From: JAAZIN01 sp964441025
GTDB lineage: Bacteria; Bacillota; Dethiobacteria; DTU022
Assembly: GCA_964441025.1 (NCBI GenBank)
Contig: CAYTXG010000008.1
Span: 38,936 to 102,935, forward strand
Direction of reading: 5' to 3'
Length of the DNA stretch: 64,000 nt
The notes beneath the pieces are model-generated. The model was not told where the DNA came from and did not search any database. It saw only the letters and a program-made list of their open reading frames with translations. Shown piece after piece: positions 34,564-42,526 of this stretch (position 1 is its first letter; every line of letters starts with the position of its first letter). Both the position numbers and the translations under genes were made by a program.

Positions 34564-35625
34564 TTAAAGGCTGTAAATCCGGGGGAAATAGCGCCGGTAC
34601 AGGGCGGGGTTACTGTCGCGCCAGGGATGATTGCGGCGCAGTTCCTGTAGCGCGTTCAGGTCTATCTCCGCCACCGCCATCCCCTCGCTGTCAGGCGATT
34701 CCACCTCGGCAAGTACGCCGCTGCCGCCGGGGGTCAGCTCCACCGGCGCAAATATCCCCGCCCGCCCCGTAAATTCAAAACCCAGCACTTTCCCCACCAG
34801 AGCACTTTTAATTCCATAAAGAGGGCATTCCTGGACCCGCGGCCAGATCCCGCGCAGGGCCAGCCAGTAGTTGTAGGGTTCGGGGTTGGCAATGGGGAGG
34901 ATCACTATCTCCGCGCCCTGCAACTCAAGGATACGAAAGGTTTCGAAGTATGTCGCATCCATGCACACAGGTGCGGCCATCTTGCCCGCCGCGGTTTCAA
35001 ACAGATTGAACTCTTTGCCGGCGGAGATGCCCCACTCCGCCTCAATAGGCATGAGGTGAACCTTATCCTGTCTCCCCAGCAGCTTTCCATCGGGTCCGTA
35101 AATAAAGGAGCGGTTGACCACTTTCTCCCCCTCAGACAGGAGAAAGCTTCCGGCCATGAGATAGAGGCCGTAGGCGGCGGCCAGGGTGGAGTAAAGGGTT
35201 TCTAAAAAAGGGGCCATCACCGGGCCGGCATAGCGAATCACATCGGCAACACTTATCTCCGGGGCGCCTCCGGCGGCAGGCTCCGGCCCGGACTCCTCGC
35301 CGGTAACAGCCTCCCCCATCTCCTCCACGCCTGGAAGCATCCCCAGGAGTGAAAGGTTGTTGTCTTCAGGAAAGGCGACCAGGTGCGCCCCTGCACCGGC
35401 AGCCTCCTTCACGCGGCGGTGCGTCTCCACGGCGTAATCAAGAGGTTCCTTGAAAAGCCTGATCTCCACCTGCAGGGCTGCGGCCTTGAGGCGTCGACCC
35501 TCTATAGGCGGTGCCGCCCGGCTCTCTTCGGTCAGAGCAGAAAGCTTCCTTTTAAGCCGGGCCGGCCGGCAATTCCAGTAAAGGTAGCGCCGGAAAAGCC
35601 TCTCTTTCCATCCGTCTAGGGCCAT
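34564..35625 (-). CDS. Carbon-nitrogen hydrolase (nitrilase superfamily), active-site intact
   Basis: 353 residues with an Arg-rich N-terminal extension of about 45. The catalytic triad is complete: Glu in A-F-P-E-D-N near residue 86, Lys in Q-D-K-V-H-L near residue 186, Cys in P-V-C-M-D-A near residue 221. The superfamily hydrolyses amides, nitriles or N-carbamoyl compounds, or transfers acyl groups. Substrate unknown. It follows a degenerate paralogue by 39 bp on the same strand; the AGGAGG site is strong. The two may be cotranscribed. Confidence 0.85.
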   Translation of the reverse strand: MALDGWKERLFRRYLYWNCRPARLKRKLSALTEESRAAPPIEGRRLKAAALQVEIRLFKEPLDYAVETHRRVKEAAGAGAHLVAFPEDNNLSLLGMLPGVEEMGEAVTGEESGPEPAAGGAPEISVADVIRYAGPVMAPFLETLYSTLAAAYGLYLMAGSFLLSEGEKVVNRSFIYGPDGKLLGRQDKVHLMPIEAEWGISAGKEFNLFETAAGKMAAPVCMDATYFETFRILELQGAEIVILPIANPEPYNYWLALRGIWPRVQECPLYGIKSALVGKVLGFEFTGRAGIFAPVELTPGGSGVLAEVESPDSEGMAVAEIDLNALQELRRNHPWRDSNPALYRRYFPRIYSL

Positions 35626-35664
35626 ATTTTACCTCCTCTTTAGCCGCGCCGGCCCGGTTATTCT

Positions 35665-36531
35665 CTATTTAGCGGTAAAGCCCGGCAGCAAGCCCCGGTA
35701 GGCCCCGGGGTTTAAAAAATCCAGCAGCGGATAGTCATTTTTAACCCTTTGGCGATCCGGCTCATGAAGTTCCGCCAGGGCATAGCTTTTTTCAGGAGCG
35801 CTCCGGTCCAGGTAACCGGTAAAACCGGGAGTCGCCTCGCAGGGTCCGATCACCGCACATTGTGCACCAAAAGAGCGTCCGCACACGCTCCCATTGAGTT
35901 GCGCTTCAACAGCCCAGAACTGGTTCTGTTGGACCTGGGCCCAAATTCCCGCCGCCTGCGCTGATCTTTCAGAAGCCGTTGCCAGGCCCCCGCTGTGGGC
36001 AATAAGCCCGGCCCCCTCAAGAGCCAGGATACGGCCGACCTCGGGGTGGCGGGCATCGGTGCCAGTAATAAGCCCTGTTTTCATCCCTCCAAGGTTGAAA
36101 AGATGCAGTTCTTCCCCCCTGCTCAGGCCCAGGGCGCGCTCATCGCGGTTGAGATGGGTCTGGCGCTGGCGGCCGCAGATCTCACCGCCAGGCTCGAAGC
36201 AGTAGCAGGTTTGAAAATACCTCCCGTCATCCTGCTCAACCGTTGTCCCCGCCACCAGGAAAAGTTTGCTCTCGCGGGCCAGACGGCTGTGGAGCTCCAG
36301 GTACCGTTCATTCCATTCTGCTGATCCCTGCATGAAACCTTTGAAAGATGTGTCAAAATCATCGCTCCCGCCGGTAGAGCATTCCGCCCTGTAGAGGAGA
36401 AAGGAGGTGTGGGCGGGTAAAACGGCCAATTCCACCTTCAGCTCCTGGAAAAGCGCTGCCAGGGCTACAGTGTAACCCCCGGCATCATCCACTGGTATCC
36501 CGTCAAGAGAACATGCTGCAACTCTCATCAT
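35665..36531 (-). CDS. Nitrilase-superfamily protein lacking the catalytic triad
   Basis: 288 residues. It aligns by eye with the neighbouring hydrolase over the core, yet the three catalytic positions are changed: Glu to Ala (L-P-A-H-T-S), Lys to Gln (R-Q-T-H-L) and Cys to Gly (I-T-G-T-D-A). The fold-forming residues around them are kept, so the gene is not simply decaying. It may be a pseudoenzyme, perhaps a partner or regulator of the active copy. Starts M-M-R-V after GGAGG. Confidence 0.75.
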   Translation of the reverse strand: MMRVAACSLDGIPVDDAGGYTVALAALFQELKVELAVLPAHTSFLLYRAECSTGGSDDFDTSFKGFMQGSAEWNERYLELHSRLARESKLFLVAGTTVEQDDGRYFQTCYCFEPGGEICGRQRQTHLNRDERALGLSRGEELHLFNLGGMKTGLITGTDARHPEVGRILALEGAGLIAHSGGLATASERSAQAAGIWAQVQQNQFWAVEAQLNGSVCGRSFGAQCAVIGPCEATPGFTGYLDRSAPEKSYALAELHEPDRQRVKNDYPLLDFLNPGAYRGLLPGFTAK

Positions 36532-36693
36532 GAACCAGCCTCCCTGGCGCAGCTATAGCTTGCTTTAAATCTGCTCCTGACGCAGCTGATTTTTATTTCT
36601 ACATTCTTCCGGCAATTCCTTTAAGGCAATTTTTAAAGAACAATTCGGAGTGCTTAAAAGCAAAAACATTTCCCGGGAAACAACGGGGTTAAT

Positions 36694-36728
36694 GATAAAG
36701 GCCCCTGCATCGCGGCAGAGGCCCCGGT
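36694..36728 (-). terminator. Terminator of the small membrane protein genes
   Basis: Minus strand: GGGGCCTCTGC, loop CGCGAT, GCAGGGGCCTTTATC. It lies about 25 bp past the stop at 36755. The remaining 222 bp to the nitrilase gene has no other signal I recognise. Confidence 0.7.
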
Positions 36729-36754
36729 TCGCTCAATTTGAACTAAATCGCCCT

Positions 36755-36934
36755 TTATGATTGGACATCCACTTCTCTGCGGGTAAACAGGTAATAAACA
36801 TTGTACCCGGCAACAATTAGTCCCAGTACGAGGTTGTTCCAGGCCAGGGTGGACGGCGTAAGGATGTTGGTCACATTTGCCAGAGCCAGCCACAGGCCGA
36901 CAACAATATGAATTATGTGAAAGGTGGTCATCAT
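36755..36934 (-). CDS. Small two-helix membrane protein (SPW-repeat-like)
   Basis: 59 residues with two hydrophobic stretches, F-H-I-I-H-I-V-V-G-L-W-L-A-L near residue 5 and A-W-N-N-L-V-L-G-L-I-V-A-G-Y near residue 29. The W-N-N-L-V-L-G pattern resembles a single SPW repeat, a family of unknown function. I chose the first of two ATGs (36934) after GGGGTGAG rather than 36961. Confidence 0.55.
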   Translation of the reverse strand: MMTTFHIIHIVVGLWLALANVTNILTPSTLAWNNLVLGLIVAGYNVYYLFTRREVDVQS

Positions 36935-36997
36935 CTCTATCTCACCCCTTCCCTGACGCATGATCCTGCCGGGAGGCCGGGCCGCCGGAGCCTTCCC

Positions 36998-37135
36998 CTA
37001 GAAAAGGGACTGGATAAAGGGAAAGAGGTAGCGTGAAAGAAAGAAGAGGACCACAATGAGGCCGATGAGCCAGGCCCCATATTTTATGGCCGCATATCCC
37101 AAACTTGCGATCCTGCTTTCATCAATATCGTTCAT
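36998..37135 (-). CDS. Small single-helix membrane protein
   Basis: 45 residues. It begins M-N-D-I-D-E-S-R-I-A-S-L and has one strong hydrophobic helix (W-L-I-G-L-I-V-V-L-F-F-L near residue 22), ending F-P-F-I-Q-S-L-F. GGCGGGGG is placed 6 nt before the ATG. It is too short for most ORF calling. It lies 63 bp upstream of another small membrane protein on the same strand; no homologue is recognised. Confidence 0.55.
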   Translation of the reverse strand: MNDIDESRIASLGYAAIKYGAWLIGLIVVLFFLSRYLFPFIQSLF

Positions 37136-37261
37136 ATTTCCCCCGCCTCAAGTAGATTTACCCTTAGTTTGCAGAGCAGGAGTCTCATTTATACCAACCA
37201 CGGGGATAAGAGAAGGGGGAGAAGCAAAAAATAGAGTAAGAAAGCGAAAGGAGGGAAAAAA

Positions 37262-37444
37262 GTGGCTAAAAAGTACAACCGGGGACGGCAGCAGAAACGG
37301 AATATCGATCGACGGAAGCTGGATAAATTCCGCGTGGAGGTGGCGCGAGAACTGGGCGTAGAACTGCCTGAAAAAAGCAAGATAAAATCTTCCCGGGGGA
37401 ATACCTCTTCCTATAGTGCTGACAGCAGCGAAAAGTTGAATTGA
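37262..37444 (+). CDS. Alpha/beta SASP-like spore protein, N-terminal motif only
   Basis: 60 residues, very basic at the start. The stretch L-D-K-F-R-V-E-V-A-R-E-L-G-V near residue 20 matches the first conserved block of alpha/beta small acid-soluble spore proteins, including the GPR protease cut context (E before V-A-R-E). The usual second block with N-G-x-V-G-G is missing and replaced by a Ser-rich tail. It may be a divergent SASP or a shortened relative. GTG start with AGGAGG upstream; a strong terminator follows. Confidence 0.5.
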   Translation: MAKKYNRGRQQKRNIDRRKLDKFRVEVARELGVELPEKSKIKSSRGNTSSYSADSSEKLN

Positions 37445-37461
37445 TCCGGCCCCAGAAGGAA

Positions 37462-37503
37462 AGTCAGTCTCCTTTAAACCGCCCCGGAGACTGACTTTCT
37501 TCT
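37462..37503. terminator. Strong, probably bidirectional terminator
   Basis: AGTCAGTCTCC (37462-37472) pairs perfectly with GGAGACTGACT (37486-37496), followed by TTCTTCTT. It separates the convergent SASP-like and isocitrate dehydrogenase genes. Confidence 0.85.
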
Positions 37504-37519
37504 TCAGGCTTACGGCTGC

Positions 37520-38515
37520 CTAAACCCTTTCGGCAACAGCCAGGCCCATGGCGGCGGTCCCGGCATCGCCTTTCAGGTCAGGGGTAACCGCCTTGCCTTC
37601 GCGGAGCACCTCTTCTACGGCATGTTCGATCCGGTGCGCCGCCTCCTCCTCGCCCAGGTGGCGCATCATAAGCGCTGCAGTCAGTATCATGGCCACCGGG
37701 TTAGCCCGATCCAAACCCCTGTACTTAGGAGCGCTACCGTGAACAGGCTCAAAAAAAGCCACTTCATCACCAACATTAGCTGAGGGAACCATGCCCAAAC
37801 CTCCGACCAGGCCAGCACAGAGATCCGAAAGGATATCCCCATAAAGGTTCGGCATAACCATTACCTCGTATAGATGTGGCTTCTGGACCAACTGCATGGC
37901 CATATTATCCACTATTTTCTCCTCATATTCAAATTCCGGGTACTGCGCAGCTACCTTGCGAGCCGACTCTAGGAAAAGACCATCACTAAGTTTCAGGATA
38001 TTCGCTTTGTGAACCGCTGTAACCCGGCTGCGCCCGTTTTGTCGCGCATATTCAAAAGCAAATCTAACGATCCGCTCTGAAGCCTGTCGGGTAATGATTT
38101 TTATGCTCTCAGCAGCATCAAGCCCAACCATATGCTCTATTCCGCTGTAAAGGCCCTCAGTATTTTCACGAACCACAACCAAATCAATATCTTTGTACGG
38201 GGAGTTAACCCGCGGATAACTTTTAGCCAAGCGTAAATTTACATATAGGTCCAATTGTTGGCGCATAGCGACATTGAGGCTTCGGTATCCCGTGCCCACC
38301 CGTGTAGTTAGCGGCCCTTTCAGCCCAACTTTATTTTTACGCAACGATTCAACAGTCTCCTGCGGCAGAGGTGTGCCAAACTTTCTAAAAGCTTCTTCTC
38401 CGGCAGCAGCCTCTTCCCAATCAATCTTTACTCCCGTTGCCTCTATCACCGTCAGTGCTGCGTCAATAATTTCCGGTCCGATGCCGTCGCCCCGGATTAA
38501 AGTCACTACATGCAT
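37520..38515 (-). CDS. NAD-type isocitrate/isopropylmalate dehydrogenase family enzyme
   Basis: 331 residues. It starts with L-I-R-G-D-G-I-G-P-E, has the substrate motif R-E-N-T-E-G-L-Y-S-G near residue 115 and the metal-binding N-L-Y-G-D-I-L-S-D near residue 224. The length and the R-E-N-T-E-G form point to the NAD-dependent isocitrate (or homoisocitrate) dehydrogenase branch, not LeuB. It would make 2-oxoglutarate for biosynthesis. GGGAGG precedes the ATG. Nearby genes are unrelated in function. Confidence 0.85.
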   Translation of the reverse strand: MHVVTLIRGDGIGPEIIDAALTVIEATGVKIDWEEAAAGEEAFRKFGTPLPQETVESLRKNKVGLKGPLTTRVGTGYRSLNVAMRQQLDLYVNLRLAKSYPRVNSPYKDIDLVVVRENTEGLYSGIEHMVGLDAAESIKIITRQASERIVRFAFEYARQNGRSRVTAVHKANILKLSDGLFLESARKVAAQYPEFEYEEKIVDNMAMQLVQKPHLYEVMVMPNLYGDILSDLCAGLVGGLGMVPSANVGDEVAFFEPVHGSAPKYRGLDRANPVAMILTAALMMRHLGEEEAAHRIEHAVEEVLREGKAVTPDLKGDAGTAAMGLAVAERV

Positions 38516-38601
38516 TGTTATACCTCCCGGGATGCGCTGCCGGCACAGCTCTGAAAGCTTCCCCTACAACAGAAGCTGACGTGCCGGCGCGGCCCACATT
38601 T

Positions 38602-39177
38602 TTATTTTTCATTTCCATACAGTTCCCGGTAGCTGCGGTAATGCTCCAGCGTGCGCCGCACAAAATCGCGGGTTTCACCGAAAGGGATCTGTTTGAGGTT
38701 GGCCTCGCTGCCGTCCCAGATATCGCTCTCGAGCCAGTGCTGCACATGGCCCCGCCCTCCGTTGTAGGCTGCCAGGGCGATCGTCTCGCTGCCGCCAAAC
38801 TGCCACAGCAGATCGGCAAGATACCAGCTGCCCGCAGATATGTTGTACTGCGGCTCGAACAGCTTATCCGGATGATAGCCGCTTTCCCTGTTTCTCTCGG
38901 CAATCCAGCGGGCCGTTGCAGGCATGAGCTGCATCAGACCCCGCGCCCCCTCCGGGGAGACGGCGTTTTCCTGGAAGCCGCTCTCCGTCCGGATCACCGC
39001 TGCAATGAGCAGGGGATCAATCTGCTGCGCCGCCGCCGCCGCCATGATCTCCTCCCGGTAGCGGAAGGGGTAGAAAAGCCTTCCCAGGCGGGGGCTGACC
39101 AGCAGAGTACAGGTCAGGCCAAAGAGAATTATAAAGGCAATCAGATTAATAAACCGGCGCAGAGTTCTTGTCACCAC
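38602..39177 (-). CDS. Membrane-anchored lytic transglycosylase (SLT domain)
   Basis: 191 residues. An N-terminal membrane helix (residues about 11-30) is followed by the Slt catalytic domain: I-R-T-E-S-G-F with the catalytic Glu near residue 68, G-A-R-G-L-M-Q-L-M-P near residue 81 and A-A-Y-N-G-G near residue 149. It cleaves peptidoglycan glycan strands outside the cell. A GTG start at 39177 is likely. It follows coaE by 19 bp; this grouping with coaE and ytaF is common in Clostridia. Confidence 0.9.
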   Translation of the reverse strand: MVTRTLRRFINLIAFIILFGLTCTLLVSPRLGRLFYPFRYREEIMAAAAAQQIDPLLIAAVIRTESGFQENAVSPEGARGLMQLMPATARWIAERNRESGYHPDKLFEPQYNISAGSWYLADLLWQFGGSETIALAAYNGGRGHVQHWLESDIWDGSEANLKQIPFGETRDFVRRTLEHYRSYRELYGNEK

Positions 39178-39196
39178 CGCTGTCCTGCTTGCTCTT

Positions 39197-39808
39197 TTAA
39201 TGTTTAGCCCGGCAGCTCTGGAGCTTTTCCCAGAAGCAGTTTACCTGCCCTGAGGTTTCTGTGCGGCTGCCGCTGTTGTCAATTACCACGTGAGCACGCG
39301 CCCTCTTCTCCGCCAGGGGCATCTGCGCCCGCACCCTGGAGAGAGCCTCCGCAACCGAAAGGTTGTCCCTGACCCGCAGGCGCGACAGCTGGATCTCCTC
39401 GGGTACATAGACCAGCAGCACAAGATCCACCAGCCGCTCCATCGAAGTTTCAAACAGAAGGGGCACGTCATAGATGACAACGGCATCAGGATGCCGCTGC
39501 CTGATCTCCTCCGTGCGGGCGGCAAGCAATTCCGCGACCCGCGGATGGATGATTCCCTCAAGCTTACGCCGGGCGGCAGGATCGGCAAATATGAGCGCCC
39601 CCAGCCGGGCCCTGTCGACGGCTCCCCCTGCCCCGGTGATGGAGGGTCCGAGCCATGCCCTGATCTCGCGCCAGGCCGGCTTCTCCGGAAGCACAACTTC
39701 CCGGGCAATGACATCGGCATCGAGAAGAAGGGCGCCTTTCTCTACAAGCATGCCTGCCACCGTGCTTTTTCCGGAGGCATAACCCCCGGTCAAACCGATA
39801 ATGATCAT
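39197..39808 (-). CDS. coaE: Dephospho-CoA kinase
   Basis: 203 residues, last step of CoA synthesis. P-loop G-L-T-G-G-Y-A-S-G-K-S-T near residue 5, D-A-D near residue 31, and D-V-P-L-L-F-E near residue 114. The ATG is the first of M-I-I-I-G. It is 24 bp from ytaF and 19 bp from the transglycosylase gene. Confidence 0.94.
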   Translation of the reverse strand: MIIIGLTGGYASGKSTVAGMLVEKGALLLDADVIAREVVLPEKPAWREIRAWLGPSITGAGGAVDRARLGALIFADPAARRKLEGIIHPRVAELLAARTEEIRQRHPDAVVIYDVPLLFETSMERLVDLVLLVYVPEEIQLSRLRVRDNLSVAEALSRVRAQMPLAEKRARAHVVIDNSGSRTETSGQVNCFWEKLQSCRAKH

Positions 39809-39832
39809 GATCCGCTTCTATCTCACCCCGGG

Positions 39833-40471
39833 CTATAATAGATTTATTATACCAAGAAAAATAAGAATTGCACCCCCCAGCAGCGGAATATATGCCGGAG
39901 CCACCCTCAGGGAGGCAACCCGGCCGAAGGCAACCCCCAGGGGCACAAGGATAAATTTGGTCAGCCCCACAGTGAGAACTGTGGGCCAGAGGGGCGAACC
40001 GATGAGCGCAGCGCCGAAACCTGCGGCAAATGCATCTGCAGCCAGGGCAGACCCCAGCAGCAGCGCCTCCCCTGCGCTCAAAACCCCAGAATTATCTAAA
40101 TCGGCCCTCTCAGGCTGTTTAAGATAAAACTCTATTTTTTTTAAATAACTAGCTTTATCTACCTGTGATAGCTCCTGTTTATTACATCGTTTCACCCCGA
40201 TCAAGCCGTTAGAACAATGCTGCCAGATCACAATCAGGCCAAGAGCAATTAAAACGAATCCACCCAGTGCAGAGATAGAGCGGTGTAGCTCCAGGTTCCT
40301 TATCCAGCTGCAAGACAACATTGAAAGGGCAATAGCACCTGATGATAGCAGACAGATTATGATCAAGGAAACGAAAGGGATGCCTAATTTACGAAGGCCA
40401 CAGGAAAATCCTACACTAAAGCCATCAATACTCACCGCTAAGGCCAGCAGTAAAGGGATGCCCCATTCCAT
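39833..40471 (-). CDS. ytaF: YtaF-family sporulation membrane protein
   Basis: 212 residues with about six membrane segments. The duplicated MntP/YtaF motif is seen as L-A-V-S-I-D-G-F-S-V-G near residue 11 and G-S-A-L-A-A-D-A-F-A-A-G near residue 138, each with the acidic residue that may bind a cation. Bacillus ytaF is sporulation-linked. GGGAGGTGG precedes the ATG. Base composition falls just upstream of it, at the island edge. Confidence 0.88.
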   Translation of the reverse strand: MEWGIPLLLALAVSIDGFSVGFSCGLRKLGIPFVSLIIICLLSSGAIALSMLSCSWIRNLELHRSISALGGFVLIALGLIVIWQHCSNGLIGVKRCNKQELSQVDKASYLKKIEFYLKQPERADLDNSGVLSAGEALLLGSALAADAFAAGFGAALIGSPLWPTVLTVGLTKFILVPLGVAFGRVASLRVAPAYIPLLGGAILIFLGIINLL

Positions 40472-40784
40472 TTACAGTCCACCTCCCCCACTTTTACCCT
40501 TTCTAACATATGACTACAATAATAAATTGGTGAAAATATGAGGAATCTATGGTTGTATACTGTAGCTGCTAACGCATATTGTCCAGAAAAGGGGGTGCGG
40601 ACATTTTTTTGGATCCGCTCATGCTGCTAAACCAATGCTTCGTCTGTAATAGAGAGGACTCATTGCCCCAGGGAGTTTTGAATTACCTGTTTTTCGGGAA
40701 TCCTCACTCAATCTACTCCAAACTATTTTCTAAAAATACAAATCACGTAAGTCCCGACATTTCATGTTTTGCGTTTCGAAATCA

Positions 40785-40985
40785 TCAGCAGCACCTGTGC
40801 GAAACCAAAATGTCAGGCAGCTCGTGATGCACTTTCTTACAAGGCTTACATCCTAGCCGCCGGATCATCAATGTCACATGCTCCCAGGTGTCTTTGATGT
40901 AGCTCCGCCGCCTGCTGCCTGGGGCTTTCAGCAAACGACAACAGCAAGGGCAATAATGCTGCTTCCCGCTCCTAAATAAAAACAC
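40785..40985 (-). pseudogene. Truncated transposon-associated zinc-ribbon protein (DUF6431-like)
   Basis: 66 codons. C-P-C-C near residue 12, then G-S-R-R-R-S-Y-I, I-R-R-L-G-C-K-P-C and H-H-E-L-P-D-I-L-V match the start of proteins associated with transposases. The frame stops right after the H-H-E-L-P-D-I-L-V block, where intact relatives continue. Downstream minus-strand sequence to about 40605 is not open in one frame. I read this as a decayed mobile-element gene. Confidence 0.55.
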
Positions 40986-41017
40986 CCCGCGTAGGGGTTT
41001 TCAACCGCTGGTATCCT

Positions 41018-41128
41018 TATACAATGACCATACTATCGGGGCGCTTCCGGTACTGCTGTTGACCGCTAAAGTACACCCCTGGAGGCGCTTTTCCTTTCTA
41101 GAATATTTGGGCGCTTGGTCATTGTATA
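41018..41128. repeat. MITE-like 111-bp element with 13-bp inverted ends
   Basis: TATACAATGACCA (41018-41030) and its exact complement TGGTCATTGTATA (41116-41128). The inside has no reading frame but carries GCGCTTCC and GGCGCTTTTCC, another partial inversion. It lies between the decayed transposon gene and glyA. The surrounding 40472-41224 stretch holds no intact gene. Confidence 0.55.
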
Positions 41129-41224
41129 TGGCTATCCCAAGACAGTCAATGTCGTCAGTTTCCAGGCATATGAGACAGCGGAAACAGCATGCCTTGTGAG
41201 TTTTAAATTATGAATTAATTTCAG

Positions 41225-42475
41225 CTACGATGTTGGAAGTTCTCGGCATAAAGAAGTTACCTGTTCTTTTAAACATTTCAGAATCGCACCTTCAAAGCGG
41301 TGATCAATAGCTCGGGAAATTATCTCCGCTATTAGCCGGATCTGCTGCGGCCCTGCCCCTCGGGAAGTAATAGTGGGGGTGCCTAACCGTAGTCCGCTGG
41401 TCACCCGAACACCTAACGGGTCAAAGGGTATTGCATTCTTGTTTGCAATAATTCCGATCTGCTCCAGAAGATGTTCTGCCTCCAGACCAGTGATTCCCTT
41501 TGAACGGAGATCCACCAGCAACAGATGCGTGTCACTGCCCCCTGTAACTAAATTAAAGTCACTCTCAATTAGCTGTTTAGCCAAAATTTTCGCATTGTCT
41601 ACGACCCTGGCCTGATATTCGGCAAATTTGGGGTGCTGAGCCTCCTTTAGCGAAACCGCCTTTGCCGCGATCACATGCATTAGCGGTCCCCCCTGCAGCC
41701 CCGGAAAAATCGCCCTGTCAATTAGCGATGCATATTTCTTTCGACAAAGAATCATACCCCCACGTGGTCCACGAAGCGTTTTATGTGTAGTAGTCGTAAC
41801 AACCGCAGCGTGGGGTACTGGGCTGGGATGTAATCCAGCAGCAACCAGTCCAGCAATATGGGCCATATCAACCATTAAAAAAGCCCCAATTTCCTCGGCA
41901 ATACTTTTGAAGGTTGCAAAATCGATTCGCCGCGGGTAAGCGGTTGCACCTGCTATTATCATCTTGGGCCTAAGTTGAAGTGCCTTTTTACGGATTTCTG
42001 CCATATCCAAAAGGCCGCTATCCCGGTCCACCCCATACGAATAGGCCTCATAGTAACGTCCAGTTAAACTTACTGGGCTTCCATGGGTCAAATGCCCACC
42101 ATGGGCTAAATCCATACCTAATATACGATCGCCCGGCTGTAAAAGCGCAACATAAACACCCAGATTCGCCGACGATCCTGAATGTGGCTGAACATTGGCG
42201 TGCTCCGCCTCAAAAAGTTGCTGAGCGCGAAAACAAGCCAATCTCTCCACCTTGTCCATATAACGACATCCGCCATAATAACGCTTGCCAGGGTAACCCT
42301 CGGCATACTTGTTTGTTAATACTGAGCCTTGGGCTTGTAAAACAGCTCTACCAGCCAGATTTTCTGAAGCGATTAACTCTAGCGTGTCCTGCTGCCTCTT
42401 CTCTTCGGCCTCGATGGCATCAGCAATCTCTGGATCAATACATCTCAGTTCGCCGGCATGTTCATGTTTATTCAT
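41225..42475 (-). CDS. glyA: Serine hydroxymethyltransferase
   Basis: 416 residues. It interconverts serine and glycine with tetrahydrofolate. PLP-site Lys in V-T-T-T-T-H-K-T-L-R-G-P-R-G-G near residue 230, N-K-Y-A-E-G-Y-P-G-K-R-Y-Y-G-G near residue 55, and H-S-G-S-S-A-N near residue 98. AAAGGAGG lies upstream of the ATG. It is the last gene of the peptide operon, so it may serve glycine or serine catabolism; it could also be the housekeeping copy. Confidence 0.95.
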   Translation of the reverse strand: MNKHEHAGELRCIDPEIADAIEAEEKRQQDTLELIASENLAGRAVLQAQGSVLTNKYAEGYPGKRYYGGCRYMDKVERLACFRAQQLFEAEHANVQPHSGSSANLGVYVALLQPGDRILGMDLAHGGHLTHGSPVSLTGRYYEAYSYGVDRDSGLLDMAEIRKKALQLRPKMIIAGATAYPRRIDFATFKSIAEEIGAFLMVDMAHIAGLVAAGLHPSPVPHAAVVTTTTHKTLRGPRGGMILCRKKYASLIDRAIFPGLQGGPLMHVIAAKAVSLKEAQHPKFAEYQARVVDNAKILAKQLIESDFNLVTGGSDTHLLLVDLRSKGITGLEAEHLLEQIGIIANKNAIPFDPLGVRVTSGLRLGTPTITSRGAGPQQIRLIAEIISRAIDHRFEGAILKCLKEQVTSLCRELPTS

Positions 42476-42526
42476 TGATTATAAACCTCCTTTGCGGGGT
42501 AAAATGCCCAGGTTACCAGCTACAAT

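Noticed and set aside
40579..40827. 82-codon plus-strand frame near the transposon remnant
   Set aside because: No family resemblance; region is better explained as decayed minus-strand element.
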